Below are positions 15,638 to 24,697 of a stretch of 64,000 bases of DNA, piece after piece (the first letter of the stretch is position 1; each line of letters begins with the position of its first letter). The position numbers and the translations under genes were made by a program. The notes below the pieces were generated by a model. That model saw only the letters and a program-made list of their open reading frames with translations. It searched no databases and had not been told where the DNA came from. The DNA lies in contig NZ_PPXG01000002.1 of NCBI RefSeq assembly GCF_002909485.1, forward strand, positions 682,001-746,000, in the 5' to 3' direction. The stretch comes from Stutzerimonas stutzeri. GTDB lineage: Bacteria; Pseudomonadota; Gammaproteobacteria; Pseudomonadales; Pseudomonadaceae.

Positions 15638-15654
15638 GATGAGCGAAGCTCATC
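15638..15654. promoter_or_regulatory. Perfect 7-bp inverted repeat upstream of metR
   Basis: GATGAGC-GAA-GCTCATC, centred about 81 bp upstream of the metR ATG. Its core TGAGCGAAGCTCA has the 13-bp size and symmetry of a MetR box (TGAAN5TTCA), with two symmetric mismatches. It could be an autoregulatory site or a short REP-like element. Confidence 0.35.
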
Positions 15655-15718
15655 CGCCGCAAGTGTGTCCTAGCACTCGAATGCTGTCGAGTCGCCGCTA
15701 TGGGTTCGACAAGGGCTC

Positions 15719-16309
15719 TCAAAGCCAGAGCCGGGAAACCATATAGGCAAGGCCGAAGAAAAACAGCAGCGCGGCGATAATCATCGCCCCATCACGGGCC
15801 ATCATGCCCAGCCCGAGCACGCTCAACGCCGCACCGGCAGTGGAGTTGCCAAATGGAATCAGTTCCAGCGGTGGCATGGTGGCAGCGATCGCCAGGCACA
15901 GCACGGCATTCAAGCGATTCGCCAGGCCATTGGTAAGGAAGGTCAGTCGTCGCTTGAGCAAGCGGTCGACGAACCCGGAAATGTGGTGCAGAAAAGCCAT
16001 GGCCTTGTCGTACTTGCTACGCGAGGCGCTACGCCTGAGCAGCCATTTAGGCAACCAGAAGCGCTTCCGTCCGATCAGCAACTGAGCTGCAATCAGCGAA
16101 ACCATCACCGCAAACACGCTGGGCAGTCCGGGAATTCCGGATAGCGGCGACAGTACCAGCAGCCCAGGCACCAGCAGCAGCGCGCCGAAGCTGCGTTCAT
16201 CGGTGGCTTGCAGCATGCACTCGATGGTCACCGGCTGATCGGCTTCTCCGGCCTGCTCCAGGCGCTGCAGCAGGCTTTCGAGATTCTGCGGAGGCTGGTC
16301 TGGATTCAT
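15719..16309 (-). CDS. ExoD-family exopolysaccharide synthesis membrane protein
   Basis: 196 residues with four or more hydrophobic segments. Family traits of ExoD (PF06055): an N-terminal acidic region (LESLLQRLEQAGEADQPVTI), FGALLLVPGLLVLSPLSGIPG, LIGRKRFWLPKWL, and the middle RLNAVLCLAIAATMPPLELI PFGN block. ExoD affects exopolysaccharide production and alkaline tolerance in rhizobia; its biochemical function is unknown. It sits between metR and metE on the minus strand, 153 bp upstream of metR. Confidence 0.82.
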   Translation of the reverse strand: MNPDQPPQNLESLLQRLEQAGEADQPVTIECMLQATDERSFGALLLVPGLLVLSPLSGIPGLPSVFAVMVSLIAAQLLIGRKRFWLPKWLLRRSASRSKYDKAMAFLHHISGFVDRLLKRRLTFLTNGLANRLNAVLCLAIAATMPPLELIPFGNSTAGAALSVLGLGMMARDGAMIIAALLFFFGLAYMVSRLWL

Positions 16310-16401
16310 GAATGGCGCCCTGCGAAAAGAGGTTTTCTTTAGAGGGCTGGCGACCCGAAATTCTCCAACATGAATATTTCTATATTTGAAATGTAATTAA
16401 G

Positions 16402-16414
16402 TGAGTTTGTTTCA
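16402..16414. promoter_or_regulatory. Candidate MetR box upstream of metE
   Basis: TGAGTTTGTTTCA matches the MetR consensus TGAANNNNNTTCA at 7 of 8 fixed positions and lies 57 bp before the metE ATG. A weaker TGAATATTTC segment at 16371-16380 may be a second site, as metE of E. coli has two. No cobalamin riboswitch was seen here. Confidence 0.5.
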
Positions 16415-16471
16415 AGTGGGTCGGGGGCGGACAATCCACTCATTCATGCAGAACGACATTTGGAGTGAGAA

Positions 16472-18781
16472 ATGGCTGTAGCGCACAACCTCGGTTTTCC
16501 ACGCATTGGTGCGGACCGCGAACTGAAGAAAGCCCTGGAGGCGTACTGGAAGGGCGAGCAGGACGAGCAGGGGCTGCGTCAGGTTGGCCGCCAGCTGCGC
16601 GCGCAGCACTGGCAAGCCCAGGCTGACGCCGGCATCCAGTTGCTGCCGGTGGGCGACTTCGCCTGGTACGACCACGTCCTCAGTCACTCGTTGATGTTCG
16701 GCGTAGTGCCGCAGCGCTTCCGCCCGGCCGATGGCCAGCCGACGCTGGACACGCTGTTCGCCATGGCCCGGGGCGTGACCAACAGCTGCTGCGGTGGCGG
16801 CCAGGCCCAAGAAATGACCAAGTGGTTCGATACCAACTATCACTACCTGGTGCCGGAGTTCACCGTTGACCAGCAGTTCCAGCTGTCCTGGTCGCAATTG
16901 TTCGAGGAAGTCGAGGAGGCGCAGGCGCTGGGTCACGCGATCAAGCCTGTGCTGGTCGGCCCACTGACCTATCTTTGGCTGGGCAAGCTCAAGGGCGAGG
17001 GTGCCGAGCGTTTCGACAAGCTCGATCTGCTCGAACGGCTTCTGCCGGTTTACGGTGAGGTGCTCGACCGGCTGGCGGCGCAGGGCGTCGAGTGGGTGCA
17101 GATTGACGAGCCGATCCTTGCCCTCGACCTGCCGCAGGACTGGAAGAACGCCTTCGAGCGTGCCTACAACCTGCTTCAGCGCGCCCCGCTGAAGAAGCTG
17201 GTCGCGACCTACTTTAGCGGACTGGAGGACAACCTCAGCCTGGCCGCTGCGCTTCCGGTGGACGGTCTGCATATCGATCTGGTGCGTGCGCCGGAGCAGT
17301 ATCCGCTGATTCTCGACTGGTTGCCGACCTACAAGGTGCTGTCACTGGGGCTCGTCAATGGGCGCAACGTCTGGCGCTGCGATCTGGACAAGGCGCTGGA
17401 AGTGGCACGGCATGCCGCTGAGCGTTTGGGTGACCGGCTCTGGCTGGCGCCATCCTGCTCCCTGCTGCACAGCCCGGTGGACCTCGAGCGGGAAGATCGA
17501 CTCGACCATGAGCTGAAAGGCTGGCTGGCCTTTGCCGTGCAGAAATGCGCCGAAGTGGCGACCCTGGCCCGAGCCATCAACGAGCCGACGAACGAGGATG
17601 TCGCGGTCGAGCTGGCGCGCAGCCGTGCGGTGCAGGCGGCACGTCAGCACTCGCCACGCATCCACAAGCCGCAGGTCCAGGCACGCCTGAGTGCCATCCA
17701 GCCGCAGGACAGCCAGCGCACGTCGATGTTCGCCGCGCGAATCGAACAGCAGCGCGCGCGGCTCGACCTGCCGGCGTTCCCGACTACGACCATCGGCTCG
17801 TTCCCGCAGACGCCGGCGATCCGCCTGGCGCGGCAGGCCTACAAGCAGGGCCGGCTGTCGCTTGGCGATTACACCGAGGCGATGCAGGCCGAGATCCGTC
17901 ATGCGGTGGCGGTGCAGGAGCAGATCGGTCTGGATGTGCTGGTGCATGGTGAAGCGGAGCGCAACGACATGGTCGAGTACTTCGCCGAGCAGCTCGATGG
18001 CTATGCCTTTACCCGGTTCGGCTGGGTACAGAGTTATGGCTCGCGTTGCGTGAAACCGGCGGTGATCTACGGCGACCTCAGCCGCCCGCAGCCGATGACC
18101 GTCGACTGGATTCGCTACGCCCAGCAGCAGACCGACCGGGTGATGAAGGGCATGCTCACCGGCCCGGTGACCATGCTTATGTGGTCCTTCGCTCGCGAAG
18201 ACGTGTCGCGTGAGGTGCAGGCGCGGCAGCTGGCGCTGGCGATCCGCGATGAGGTCTGCGATCTGGAAGCCGCCGGCATCCGCATCATCCAGATCGACGA
18301 GGCGGCGTTCCGCGAGGGCTTGCCGTTGCGTCGCGCGCAGTGGCAGCACTATCTGGACTGGGCGGTCGAGGCGTTCCGTCTGTGTGCCAGTGGCGTGCGT
18401 GACGAGACGCAGATCCACACGCACATGTGCTACAGCGAGTTCAACGACGTCATCGAGTCCATCGCGGCGATGGATGCCGATGTCATCACCATCGAGACCT
18501 CGCGCTCGCAGATGGAGCTGCTCGAAGCCTTCCGCGCCTTCGACTATCCCAATGACATCGGCCCGGGGGTCTACGACATCCACTCGCCACGCGTGCCGGG
18601 CACCGCAGAAATGGTGCAGCTGCTGGAGAAGGCCGCCGAGTGCATCCCTGCCGAGCGGCTCTGGGTGAACCCGGATTGCGGGCTGAAGACCCGCGCCTGG
18701 CCGGAGACCGAAGCGGCGCTGGTGAACATGGTGGCGGCTGCCCGTCAGTTGCGTGCCTCGCGCAACGCCAAGGTGGCCTGA
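16472..18781 (+). CDS. metE: MetE, cobalamin-independent methionine synthase
   Basis: 769 residues, the family length. It transfers the methyl group of 5-methyltetrahydropteroyltriglutamate to homocysteine in the cytoplasm. The duplicated barrel is evident: N-terminal [15 protein letters not shown], and C-terminal half starting at [14 protein letters not shown] near residue 438. Zinc ligands are present: His651 and Cys653 in HTHMCYSEF, and Cys736 in [12 protein letters not shown] at 16472 with GGAGTGAG 5 nt upstream. Control by MetR is likely from the box in its leader and the nearby metR. Pseudomonads often also have MetH; that cannot be checked here. Confidence 0.97.
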   Translation: MAVAHNLGFPRIGADRELKKALEAYWKGEQDEQGLRQVGRQLRAQHWQAQADAGIQLLPVGDFAWYDHVLSHSLMFGVVPQRFRPADGQPTLDTLFAMARGVTNSCCGGGQAQEMTKWFDTNYHYLVPEFTVDQQFQLSWSQLFEEVEEAQALGHAIKPVLVGPLTYLWLGKLKGEGAERFDKLDLLERLLPVYGEVLDRLAAQGVEWVQIDEPILALDLPQDWKNAFERAYNLLQRAPLKKLVATYFSGLEDNLSLAAALPVDGLHIDLVRAPEQYPLILDWLPTYKVLSLGLVNGRNVWRCDLDKALEVARHAAERLGDRLWLAPSCSLLHSPVDLEREDRLDHELKGWLAFAVQKCAEVATLARAINEPTNEDVAVELARSRAVQAARQHSPRIHKPQVQARLSAIQPQDSQRTSMFAARIEQQRARLDLPAFPTTTIGSFPQTPAIRLARQAYKQGRLSLGDYTEAMQAEIRHAVAVQEQIGLDVLVHGEAERNDMVEYFAEQLDGYAFTRFGWVQSYGSRCVKPAVIYGDLSRPQPMTVDWIRYAQQQTDRVMKGMLTGPVTMLMWSFAREDVSREVQARQLALAIRDEVCDLEAAGIRIIQIDEAAFREGLPLRRAQWQHYLDWAVEAFRLCASGVRDETQIHTHMCYSEFNDVIESIAAMDADVITIETSRSQMELLEAFRAFDYPNDIGPGVYDIHSPRVPGTAEMVQLLEKAAECIPAERLWVNPDCGLKTRAWPETEAALVNMVAAARQLRASRNAKVA

Positions 18782-18830
18782 CTTAGGCGCTGGCGCGGCG
18801 CTCCATTGCGGAAGGCTGCGCCGTGGCCCC

Positions 18831-20375
18831 TCAGCCCTGGGCTACGTGGTCGAAGTGGGTCAGGCGCTCGGCTGTTCGGCTGTCCAGATAACGCTGTAGC
18901 AGCGCCACCTCTGCGGGCTGCATGAACAGCCCGAGCTTGGTGCGGCGCCAGAGGATGTCTTCTGTCGTCTGCGCCCATTCCTCCACCATCAGGTAGTCCA
19001 CTTCCCGCGCATGCAGGCCGGCGCCAAAACACTCGCCAAGGTCCTGCAGTGAATCGGTGCCCTTGAGCAGCAGCCAGCTGCGGCTGCCGTAGGTCCGCCC
19101 CCAGCGTCGGGCAATGGGGCCGGGCAACCACGGGTAGCTGGCGCAGAGCGCATGGGCCAGGGCTGATGGTTCGTCCAGATGTTCGCCGCCAGGCAGCGCC
19201 GCGTCTTGGGTCCAAGGCGCTTTCATTTCGGGGAACAGCGGCGCCACCTGGGCCAGCGCCGCTTCGGCGAGCTTGCGGTAGGTGGTCAGCTTGCCGCCGA
19301 ACACCGAGAGCAACGGCCCCTCACCGGCGCTATCGCTGAGCGTCAGCGTGTAGTCGCGGGTGATCGCCGAGGGCTGGTCGGACTCGTCATCGCAAAGCGG
19401 CCTGACCCCGGCATAGCTGTAGCGGATGTCGGTGCGGCTCAGTTGATGCTTGAAGTGCGCGTTGACGATGGCCAGCAGGTAGTCGATTTCTTCGTCGGTG
19501 ATTTGCACCCGCGCCGGGTCGCCGTGGTACTCATGGTCGGTGGTGCCGATCAGGCTGAAGTGGCCGAGATACGGCGTGATGAACACGATGCGCCGATCCT
19601 CGTTCTGCAGGATGTAGGCGTGATCGCCCTCGTAGAGTTTCGGCACGACGATATGGCTGCCCTGGATCAGGCGCATGCCGTGCGGGGACGTCTGCCGGAG
19701 TTGCTCTTCGATGAACGAGGCCACCCACGGACCGGCGGCGTTGACCAGCGCGCGTGCGCGGATCGAAAACCGGCTGCCATCCTTACGTTCAAGATGCAGG
19801 TGCCAGAGCGCCTTGCTGCTGCGCGCGCTGACGCAGCGAGTGCGGGTGTGGATATGTGCGCCCAGCTCGCGTGCGGCCATGGCATTGAGTACCACCAGCC
19901 GCGCGTCGTCGACCCAGCAATCGGAATATTCGAAGCCGTGGGTGATTTCGTCTTTCAGCGGGCTGTCGGCACCGAAACGCAAGCTGCGCGAACCACCGAG
20001 CTTTTCGCGTTTGCCGAGGTGATCGTAAAGAAACAGGCCGGTGCGAATCATCCACGACGGGCGCAGATGTGGGCGGTAGGGCAGCACGAAGCGCAGCGGG
20101 GTGATGATGTGCGGCGCCTTGGCCAGCAACACTTCGCGCTCGGCCAGCGCTTCGCGAACCAGGCGCAGCTCGTAATGTTCGAGATAGCGCAGCCCGCCGT
20201 GCACCAGCTTGCTGCTGGCGGAGGAGGTGTGTTCGGCCAGGTCGCCCTGTTCGCAGAGAAACACCGATAGGCCGCGACCGGCTGCATCGGCGGCAATACC
20301 TGCGCCATTGATACCGCCGCCCACCACGGCCAGGTCGTAGACTTCCGCGAGCGGTGCAAGAAGAGGATGATTCAT
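18831..20375 (-). CDS. glpD: GlpD, aerobic glycerol-3-phosphate dehydrogenase
   Basis: 514 residues. The N-terminal FAD-binding loop DLAVVGGGINGAGIAADAAG (about residues 14-33) and the signature SSASSKLVHGGLRYLE identify the family; GTTDHEYHGDP and SYAGVRPLCDD follow. The membrane-associated enzyme oxidises sn-glycerol 3-phosphate to dihydroxyacetone phosphate and feeds electrons to quinone. glpF, glpK and glpR, normally adjacent in P. aeruginosa, are absent here, so the gene stands alone. It converges with metE and diverges from the ybaK-like gene with a 72-bp gap. Confidence 0.96.
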   Translation of the reverse strand: MNHPLLAPLAEVYDLAVVGGGINGAGIAADAAGRGLSVFLCEQGDLAEHTSSASSKLVHGGLRYLEHYELRLVREALAEREVLLAKAPHIITPLRFVLPYRPHLRPSWMIRTGLFLYDHLGKREKLGGSRSLRFGADSPLKDEITHGFEYSDCWVDDARLVVLNAMAARELGAHIHTRTRCVSARSSKALWHLHLERKDGSRFSIRARALVNAAGPWVASFIEEQLRQTSPHGMRLIQGSHIVVPKLYEGDHAYILQNEDRRIVFITPYLGHFSLIGTTDHEYHGDPARVQITDEEIDYLLAIVNAHFKHQLSRTDIRYSYAGVRPLCDDESDQPSAITRDYTLTLSDSAGEGPLLSVFGGKLTTYRKLAEAALAQVAPLFPEMKAPWTQDAALPGGEHLDEPSALAHALCASYPWLPGPIARRWGRTYGSRSWLLLKGTDSLQDLGECFGAGLHAREVDYLMVEEWAQTTEDILWRRTKLGLFMQPAEVALLQRYLDSRTAERLTHFDHVAQG

Positions 20376-20447
20376 GGGCGCTTTTAACTACCGATTCTTC
20401 GTCGCGTTACGTTAACGCCATTCATCAACCAATAGCACTACAAAGCC

Positions 20448-20918
20448 ATGACACCCGCCATCGATCTGTTGAAAAAAGCACGCGCCGAACACGCCGTACA
20501 CAGCTACGAGCACGACCCGAAATCCGCCTCCTACGGCCTTGAGGCGGCGGAAAAGCTCGGGCTGGAGCCCGCACGGGTGTTCAAGACGCTGCTCGCCTGT
20601 AGCGAGAAGAACGAGCTATTGGTTGCCGTGGTGCCCGTCGCCGGCACCCTCGATCTCAAGGCGCTGGCCCATGCGGCCGGGGTGAAGAAGGTCGAGATGG
20701 CCGATCCGATGGTTGCACAGCGTGCCACCGGCTACCTGGTCGGTGGCATCAGTCCGCTGGGGCAGAAGAAGCGCCTGCGCACCTTTATCGACAGCTCCGC
20801 GCAGGCGCAGCCGACCATCTATGTGAGCGCGGGGCGTCGCGGGCTGGAGGTGGAGCTGGCGCCGGCGGTACTGGCCGAGCATACCCAGGCAGTGTTCGCT
20901 GCAATTGGACGCGGCTGA
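20448..20918 (+). CDS. ybaK: YbaK/EbsC-family Cys-tRNA(Pro) deacylase
   Basis: 156 residues. The editing-domain motifs are present: [12 protein letters not shown] near the N-terminus, [11 protein letters not shown] with the conserved Lys, and [20 protein letters not shown]. YbaK hydrolyses mischarged Cys-tRNA(Pro) in trans to ProRS (a proS gene lies at 44.7 kb, unlinked). ATG at 20448. Closest relatives are free-standing deacylases of this length. Confidence 0.9.
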   Translation: MTPAIDLLKKARAEHAVHSYEHDPKSASYGLEAAEKLGLEPARVFKTLLACSEKNELLVAVVPVAGTLDLKALAHAAGVKKVEMADPMVAQRATGYLVGGISPLGQKKRLRTFIDSSAQAQPTIYVSAGRRGLEVELAPAVLAEHTQAVFAAIGRG

Positions 20919-20956
20919 ACGGGGCACGCAGGCTTTGTCCGGGGGATTCGCGTGGC

Positions 20957-22105
20957 GTGTATCAGCGCCAATTAGATTTCTTCGCTGGCCGTGATGGCGA
21001 CGGGCTATATTCCAGTTGTCCCGGTGGCCAAGCGAGAGCGCTCTTGAATCTTTCAGCGGTTGTTCCCAAGCCAGGTTCTTCATTCGCGCTGCGTGCTTTT
21101 TATCCGCGTGTGATCGGGCTGGCGGTGGGTTTCTTCTGCGTAGCGGCGGTGCTATGGGAGCGCGATACGCCAGCTTGGGTGTGGGGGTTGCTGGTCGGGT
21201 TCTGTTTCGTCTGGCCACTGATAGCGCTGAGCCTGTCCCGAAGGGTTCGCTCTGCTGTGCTCAGCGAGAGGCGCCACATACTGTTCGACTCCCTGATGGG
21301 CGGGTTCTGGATCGCCACGATGGAGTTCAACATGCTTCCGTCGGCAGTGCTGTTTTCGATGCTGGCGATGAACAACAGCGCAAACGGTGGGGTGCGTCTA
21401 GTCCTCAAGGGGCTGCTGGCGCAGCTCTTGGGTGGGATCGTTTCGGTGTCGCTACTGGGCTTCGGCTTTGCGCCGCAAACCAGCGAGTTGCAACTCTACG
21501 CATGCTTGCCAATGCTCGTCGTCCATCCGGTTACTACCGGGATGGTGCTCTATCGTCTGGCTGATCGGCTTGGCAATACCCAACGTGCATTGCGCAGTCT
21601 GAGCCGCACCGACAGCCTGACGGGCCTGTTCAATCGTGGGTATTGGAACGAGCTGTTGCAGCTGGAGTTCTCCCATTGCAAAGCTACTGGCGGCGTTGCC
21701 AGCCTGGCATTGATCGATCTGGATAACTTCAAGCTTGCCAATGATCGGCACGGGCGGGCTGTGGGTGATGAACTGCTCCGGCAGGTAGGGCGATGCATTC
21801 ACCGCAACCTGCGCGCCGGTGACATGGCTGGACGTTATGGCGGCGACGAGTTCTGCGTCGTGCTGCCCGGCGCTCGCGCCAAGGACGCTTGGGAGGTTCT
21901 CGAGCGCCTCCGCGCTGAGATTGCCGAGCTGGACTTCCCGTTGGCGCCCAGACTGAGGGCCAGCCTGAGTATCGGCATCGCTGAGTCCGACCCACGGATG
22001 GATAATGTACACGCCTGGCTGCATGTGGCCGATCAGGCGCTATACGAAGCCAAACGCCTTGGCCGCAATCGGATCGCGCCGGCCCAGCCGCTCACTGGTC
22101 GTTGA
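20957..22105 (+). CDS. Membrane diguanylate cyclase, MASE2-GGDEF (AdrA-like)
   Basis: 382 residues. The N-terminal region holds several transmembrane helices in the MASE2 arrangement (FYPRVIGLAVGFF, HILFDSLMGGFWIATMEFNM). A GGDEF domain follows: RTDSLTGLFNRGYW, LIDLDNFKLANDRHG, active-site GGDEF at residues 295-299, and an inhibitory RxxD site (RAGD, 286-289) exactly five residues upstream. It should make c-di-GMP with product feedback control. The architecture equals AdrA/DgcC, which in enteric bacteria is switched on by CsgD. The start is uncertain: the ATG at 20957 gives an atypical hydrophilic N-terminus, and TTG at 21043 is an alternative. Confidence 0.9.
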   Translation: MYQRQLDFFAGRDGDGLYSSCPGGQARALLNLSAVVPKPGSSFALRAFYPRVIGLAVGFFCVAAVLWERDTPAWVWGLLVGFCFVWPLIALSLSRRVRSAVLSERRHILFDSLMGGFWIATMEFNMLPSAVLFSMLAMNNSANGGVRLVLKGLLAQLLGGIVSVSLLGFGFAPQTSELQLYACLPMLVVHPVTTGMVLYRLADRLGNTQRALRSLSRTDSLTGLFNRGYWNELLQLEFSHCKATGGVASLALIDLDNFKLANDRHGRAVGDELLRQVGRCIHRNLRAGDMAGRYGGDEFCVVLPGARAKDAWEVLERLRAEIAELDFPLAPRLRASLSIGIAESDPRMDNVHAWLHVADQALYEAKRLGRNRIAPAQPLTGR

Positions 22106-22180
22106 AGCCAGCGTCGCGGGCGGTTTACCTGGCACGGACAGCGATATCTGCAGCGTTGGCTCCTGACGCTCAGGGGGGGA

Positions 22181-22741
22181 TCAGGCTGGGCCGTTTACTG
22201 TTCCCTGTGCTGCCTTGGACACCGCGATGCTGCGCTGTAGCAGAGCCTCGGTATCGGTAGCACCCATCATGCGCGCGGCAGCCTGCGCGGTTGCGCCGCT
22301 GGCATCCTGAACCTGCGGATCGGCACCCTGAGCCATCAGGTACTCGACGATGGCGGTGCGGTTGAACATTGCGGCCATCATCAGCGCGGTCTTGCCATCC
22401 TCGCATGGGCTTTCGACATCGGTGCCGTGTTCGAGCAGCAATCTGATCATCGCCAGGTCGCCTTTGAACGCCGCACCGGCAAGCGGTGTATGACCGCGGC
22501 GGTTACGCAGTTGCGGATCGGCGCCGTGCTGCAATAGCAGGTGGCTGGCTTCGAGATGGCCGTGGTAGCTGGCAAGCATCAGGAGGCTGTCGCCGGCGTG
22601 GTTGCGCAGGTTCGCAGGCATGCCTTGGCCCAGCAGTTCGTCAAGACGAGCACTGTCGCCGTTGCGTGCACTGTCGAATACCTGCTCGGCGAAAGCCAGG
22701 GTGGCCTCATCCAGTTCCTCTGTTTGCTTGAGCGCTTGCAT
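22181..22741 (-). CDS. Ankyrin-repeat protein
   Basis: 186 residues. Four to five ankyrin repeats span about residues 20-165: AGDSLLMLASYHGHLEASHL, RGHTPLAGAAFKGDLAMIRL, DGKTALMMAAMFNRTAIVEY and ASGATAQAAARMMG. There is no signal peptide or catalytic domain, so a cytoplasmic protein-protein interaction role is likely. In some pseudomonads a similar gene (ankB) accompanies a catalase gene, but no catalase is present here. ATG at 22741. Confidence 0.85.
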   Translation of the reverse strand: MQALKQTEELDEATLAFAEQVFDSARNGDSARLDELLGQGMPANLRNHAGDSLLMLASYHGHLEASHLLLQHGADPQLRNRRGHTPLAGAAFKGDLAMIRLLLEHGTDVESPCEDGKTALMMAAMFNRTAIVEYLMAQGADPQVQDASGATAQAAARMMGATDTEALLQRSIAVSKAAQGTVNGPA

Positions 22742-22986
22742 CGCGATTCTCCGTTGGCAGGCTGTTCACCGTATCGAGCGCCAATTGTGTTGGCCGACGA
22801 AAAGATAAGCCAACCAAGCCTTTCTATACCGCGGATAGGGGCGCTGTATGCCGTGCTGAGATACGCCCGAGATACCAATCAGAACGTATGTAGGATCTGG
22901 ATTTTCTTCTTGGGCGACATCCAGGTCATGACCGCCACTTTGCGCGCACCAATCCGGACGGTTGTGGCAGTATTCGGCGGCCTGAC

Positions 22987-23232
22987 ATGCCGATGCCAAT
23001 TGCGATGAAGCCCGAAGATCTCGAACGCCTGGTGACCCAGACGATGCCTTACGGTAAGTACAAGGGCCGGTTGATAGCCGACCTGCCCGGTAATTACCTC
23101 AACTGGTTTGCCCGCGTGGGATTTCCTCCCGGCAGCCTCGGCCAGCTGCTGGAGCTGATGCACGAGATCGACCACAACGGGCTTTCGGCTTTGCTTGAAC
23201 CATTACGTCGGCGCAACGCGTCGCGGGGCTGA
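22987..23232 (+). CDS. DUF3820-family small protein
   Basis: 81 residues. The core MPYGKYKGRLIADLPGNYLN WF followed by GQLLELMHEIDHNGL is typical of the DUF3820 family, which is annotated as a putative quorum-sensing-regulated virulence factor on limited evidence. Three in-frame ATGs (22987, 22993, 23005) are possible starts; the first is listed. It converges with the next gene, 19 bp away. Confidence 0.78.
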   Translation: MPMPIAMKPEDLERLVTQTMPYGKYKGRLIADLPGNYLNWFARVGFPPGSLGQLLELMHEIDHNGLSALLEPLRRRNASRG

Positions 23233-23251
23233 TCGCCGACGAAGCCTGCCG

Positions 23252-23785
23252 TCACGGCTGCTCGGTTTGCTCGCGCAGCGCGTCCAGTGCTGGCGCGGCG
23301 TAGATGCCTACCTCCACCGCCAGCTCCATCAGCCGCGGCACATCGCAGGTATAAACCAGCACTGCCTGCAATTCGTCGTCCAGCGGTTCGCTGAGGTTCA
23401 CCAGCACATAGCCGCCTTTCTCCGGATAGAGGCTGCTCAGCTGCACCTGAATGCGGTTCAGCGCCGTGAGTGGCTCGGTCTTGGCGAGCTGCTTGGGCTT
23501 CAGGACGAAGGTAACGCTGTCGCCGAATGACGCGACGATCTCGTTGAACAGCGTCTGGTAATCGTCCGCCTGAAACAGGACCGTCTCCGGCAGGCTGCCG
23601 ATCACAACCCACTCGCCAAGAGGGATGGGAAAGCTGTCGTCGTAGTTGATGTCCGGATTGGCCAATAGAAAGACTTGCGGATCGGCGTAGGCTTGGGCGG
23701 CCTCATCGGCAACACGTTCAATTTCCTCATCAGTCATGCAGCCCGAGCTGATGAGGGTGATGAGTTCGGCAAGTTGATCTTTCAT
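23252..23785 (-). CDS. Hypothetical protein
   Basis: 177 residues, acidic and soluble, with no signal peptide or recognised motif. It begins MKDQLAELITLISSGCMTDE and contains PLGEWVVIGSLPETVLFQAD and a C-terminal half with predicted beta-strands. The frame is open to 23977, but the ATG at 23785 has AGGACAG upstream and starts the non-basic, protein-like part. I do not recognise the family. Confidence 0.75.
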   Translation of the reverse strand: MKDQLAELITLISSGCMTDEEIERVADEAAQAYADPQVFLLANPDINYDDSFPIPLGEWVVIGSLPETVLFQADDYQTLFNEIVASFGDSVTFVLKPKQLAKTEPLTALNRIQVQLSSLYPEKGGYVLVNLSEPLDDELQAVLVYTCDVPRLMELAVEVGIYAAPALDALREQTEQP

Positions 23786-23834
23786 GGGCTGTCCTGCGGT
23801 AGTGAGCGCACAAGGATAACCAAGCTGATTGCTT

Positions 23835-23859
23835 CGTGCGCGTGCGCGTGCGCGCGTGC
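23835..23859. repeat. 25-bp alternating pyrimidine-purine tract
   Basis: CGTGCG-type repeats, strictly alternating over 25 bp, lie between the hypothetical gene and tsdB. Such runs can adopt Z-DNA and are prone to slippage. Confidence 0.6.
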
Positions 23860-24046
23860 TGGCGCCGCGAACAGACCGCTTCGTTAGGCATATGCAAAGC
23901 AGTTCTAAGCTTATTCTGTTTCTGGAGGATGGCCGCCGCGCTGTGTTAGCGTCTGTGTGCGACAAGCTGCCGCACAAATAACAGAGCGTCGAGGTAAACG
24001 ATGCCGGTGGGCGACAGCATAACTACAACAGCTGATGAGGCCTTTC

Positions 24047-24697
24047 ATGAAATTTACTCGCTGGCCCCTGGCCGGTGTGACTGCGTTGTTGTTGACGATG
24101 CAGGCACAGGCTGCCGATGGGCAAAAGATCTATGCACAAGGGGGCGCCAATCCCGCCGCCATGGCGTGTGGTACATGCCATGGTGCGGATGCGATGGGGA
24201 TGGCTGCAGCAGGTTTTCCACGCTTGGCTGGGATCAGCGCTGGTTACACCCGCAAGCAACTCGCCGACTTCCGCTCGGGTACCAGAGCCAATCCGATCAT
24301 GCAGCCGATTGCCGCTGCGCTCAGCGACGAAGAAATTCAGGCTGTTTCCGCGACCCTGGAAGATATGCCGACGCAGTCGTACGCCATGATTGGCCGTGCA
24401 GAGAAAGCCGAAGGCGTCGGCGCTGCGCTGGCCTTGCGCGGCGCATGGGAGCGCAACGTTCCAGAATGCGTGGCGTGCCATGGCCCCGGCGGCGTGGGTG
24501 TGGGCGAGGGCTTCCCGCCGTTGGCTGGACAGTCAGCACAATATCTCAGCGGACAGCTCAATGCCTGGCGCCAGGGTGCGCGCAAGAACGATCCGAATGA
24601 TCTGATGGGCCATATCGCCCGTTCGATGACAGATGCCGAGATTCAAGCGGTATCCGAGTATTTCGCGAACCTGGTGCACACGGAGGTCAGCCAATGA
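24047..24697 (+). CDS. tsdB: TsdB, dihaem c4-type cytochrome partner of thiosulfate dehydrogenase
   Basis: 216 residues. Signal peptide about 1-22 (ending AQA), then two haem-binding motifs, CGTCH at 41-45 and CVACH at 141-145, each followed later by a Met-containing loop (MQPIAAALSDEE, MGHIARSMTDAE) with the repeated GxFPxLAGxxAxY block of cytochrome c4. TsdB accepts electrons from TsdA in P. stutzeri and passes them on to the respiratory chain. The ATG at 24047 follows GAGG and precedes the signal peptide. It overlaps tsdA by 4 bp (ATGA), so the two are translationally coupled. Confidence 0.88.
   Translation: MKFTRWPLAGVTALLLTMQAQAADGQKIYAQGGANPAAMACGTCHGADAMGMAAAGFPRLAGISAGYTRKQLADFRSGTRANPIMQPIAAALSDEEIQAVSATLEDMPTQSYAMIGRAEKAEGVGAALALRGAWERNVPECVACHGPGGVGVGEGFPPLAGQSAQYLSGQLNAWRQGARKNDPNDLMGHIARSMTDAEIQAVSEYFANLVHTEVSQ

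Noticed and set aside
16320..16471. Possible cobalamin riboswitch upstream of metE
   Set aside because: No riboswitch block is seen; an AT-rich leader with a MetR-box-like site explains the region better.
17342..18583. Minus-strand open frame of 413 codons inside metE
   Set aside because: Antisense shadow of a strongly conserved gene; no recognisable domain.
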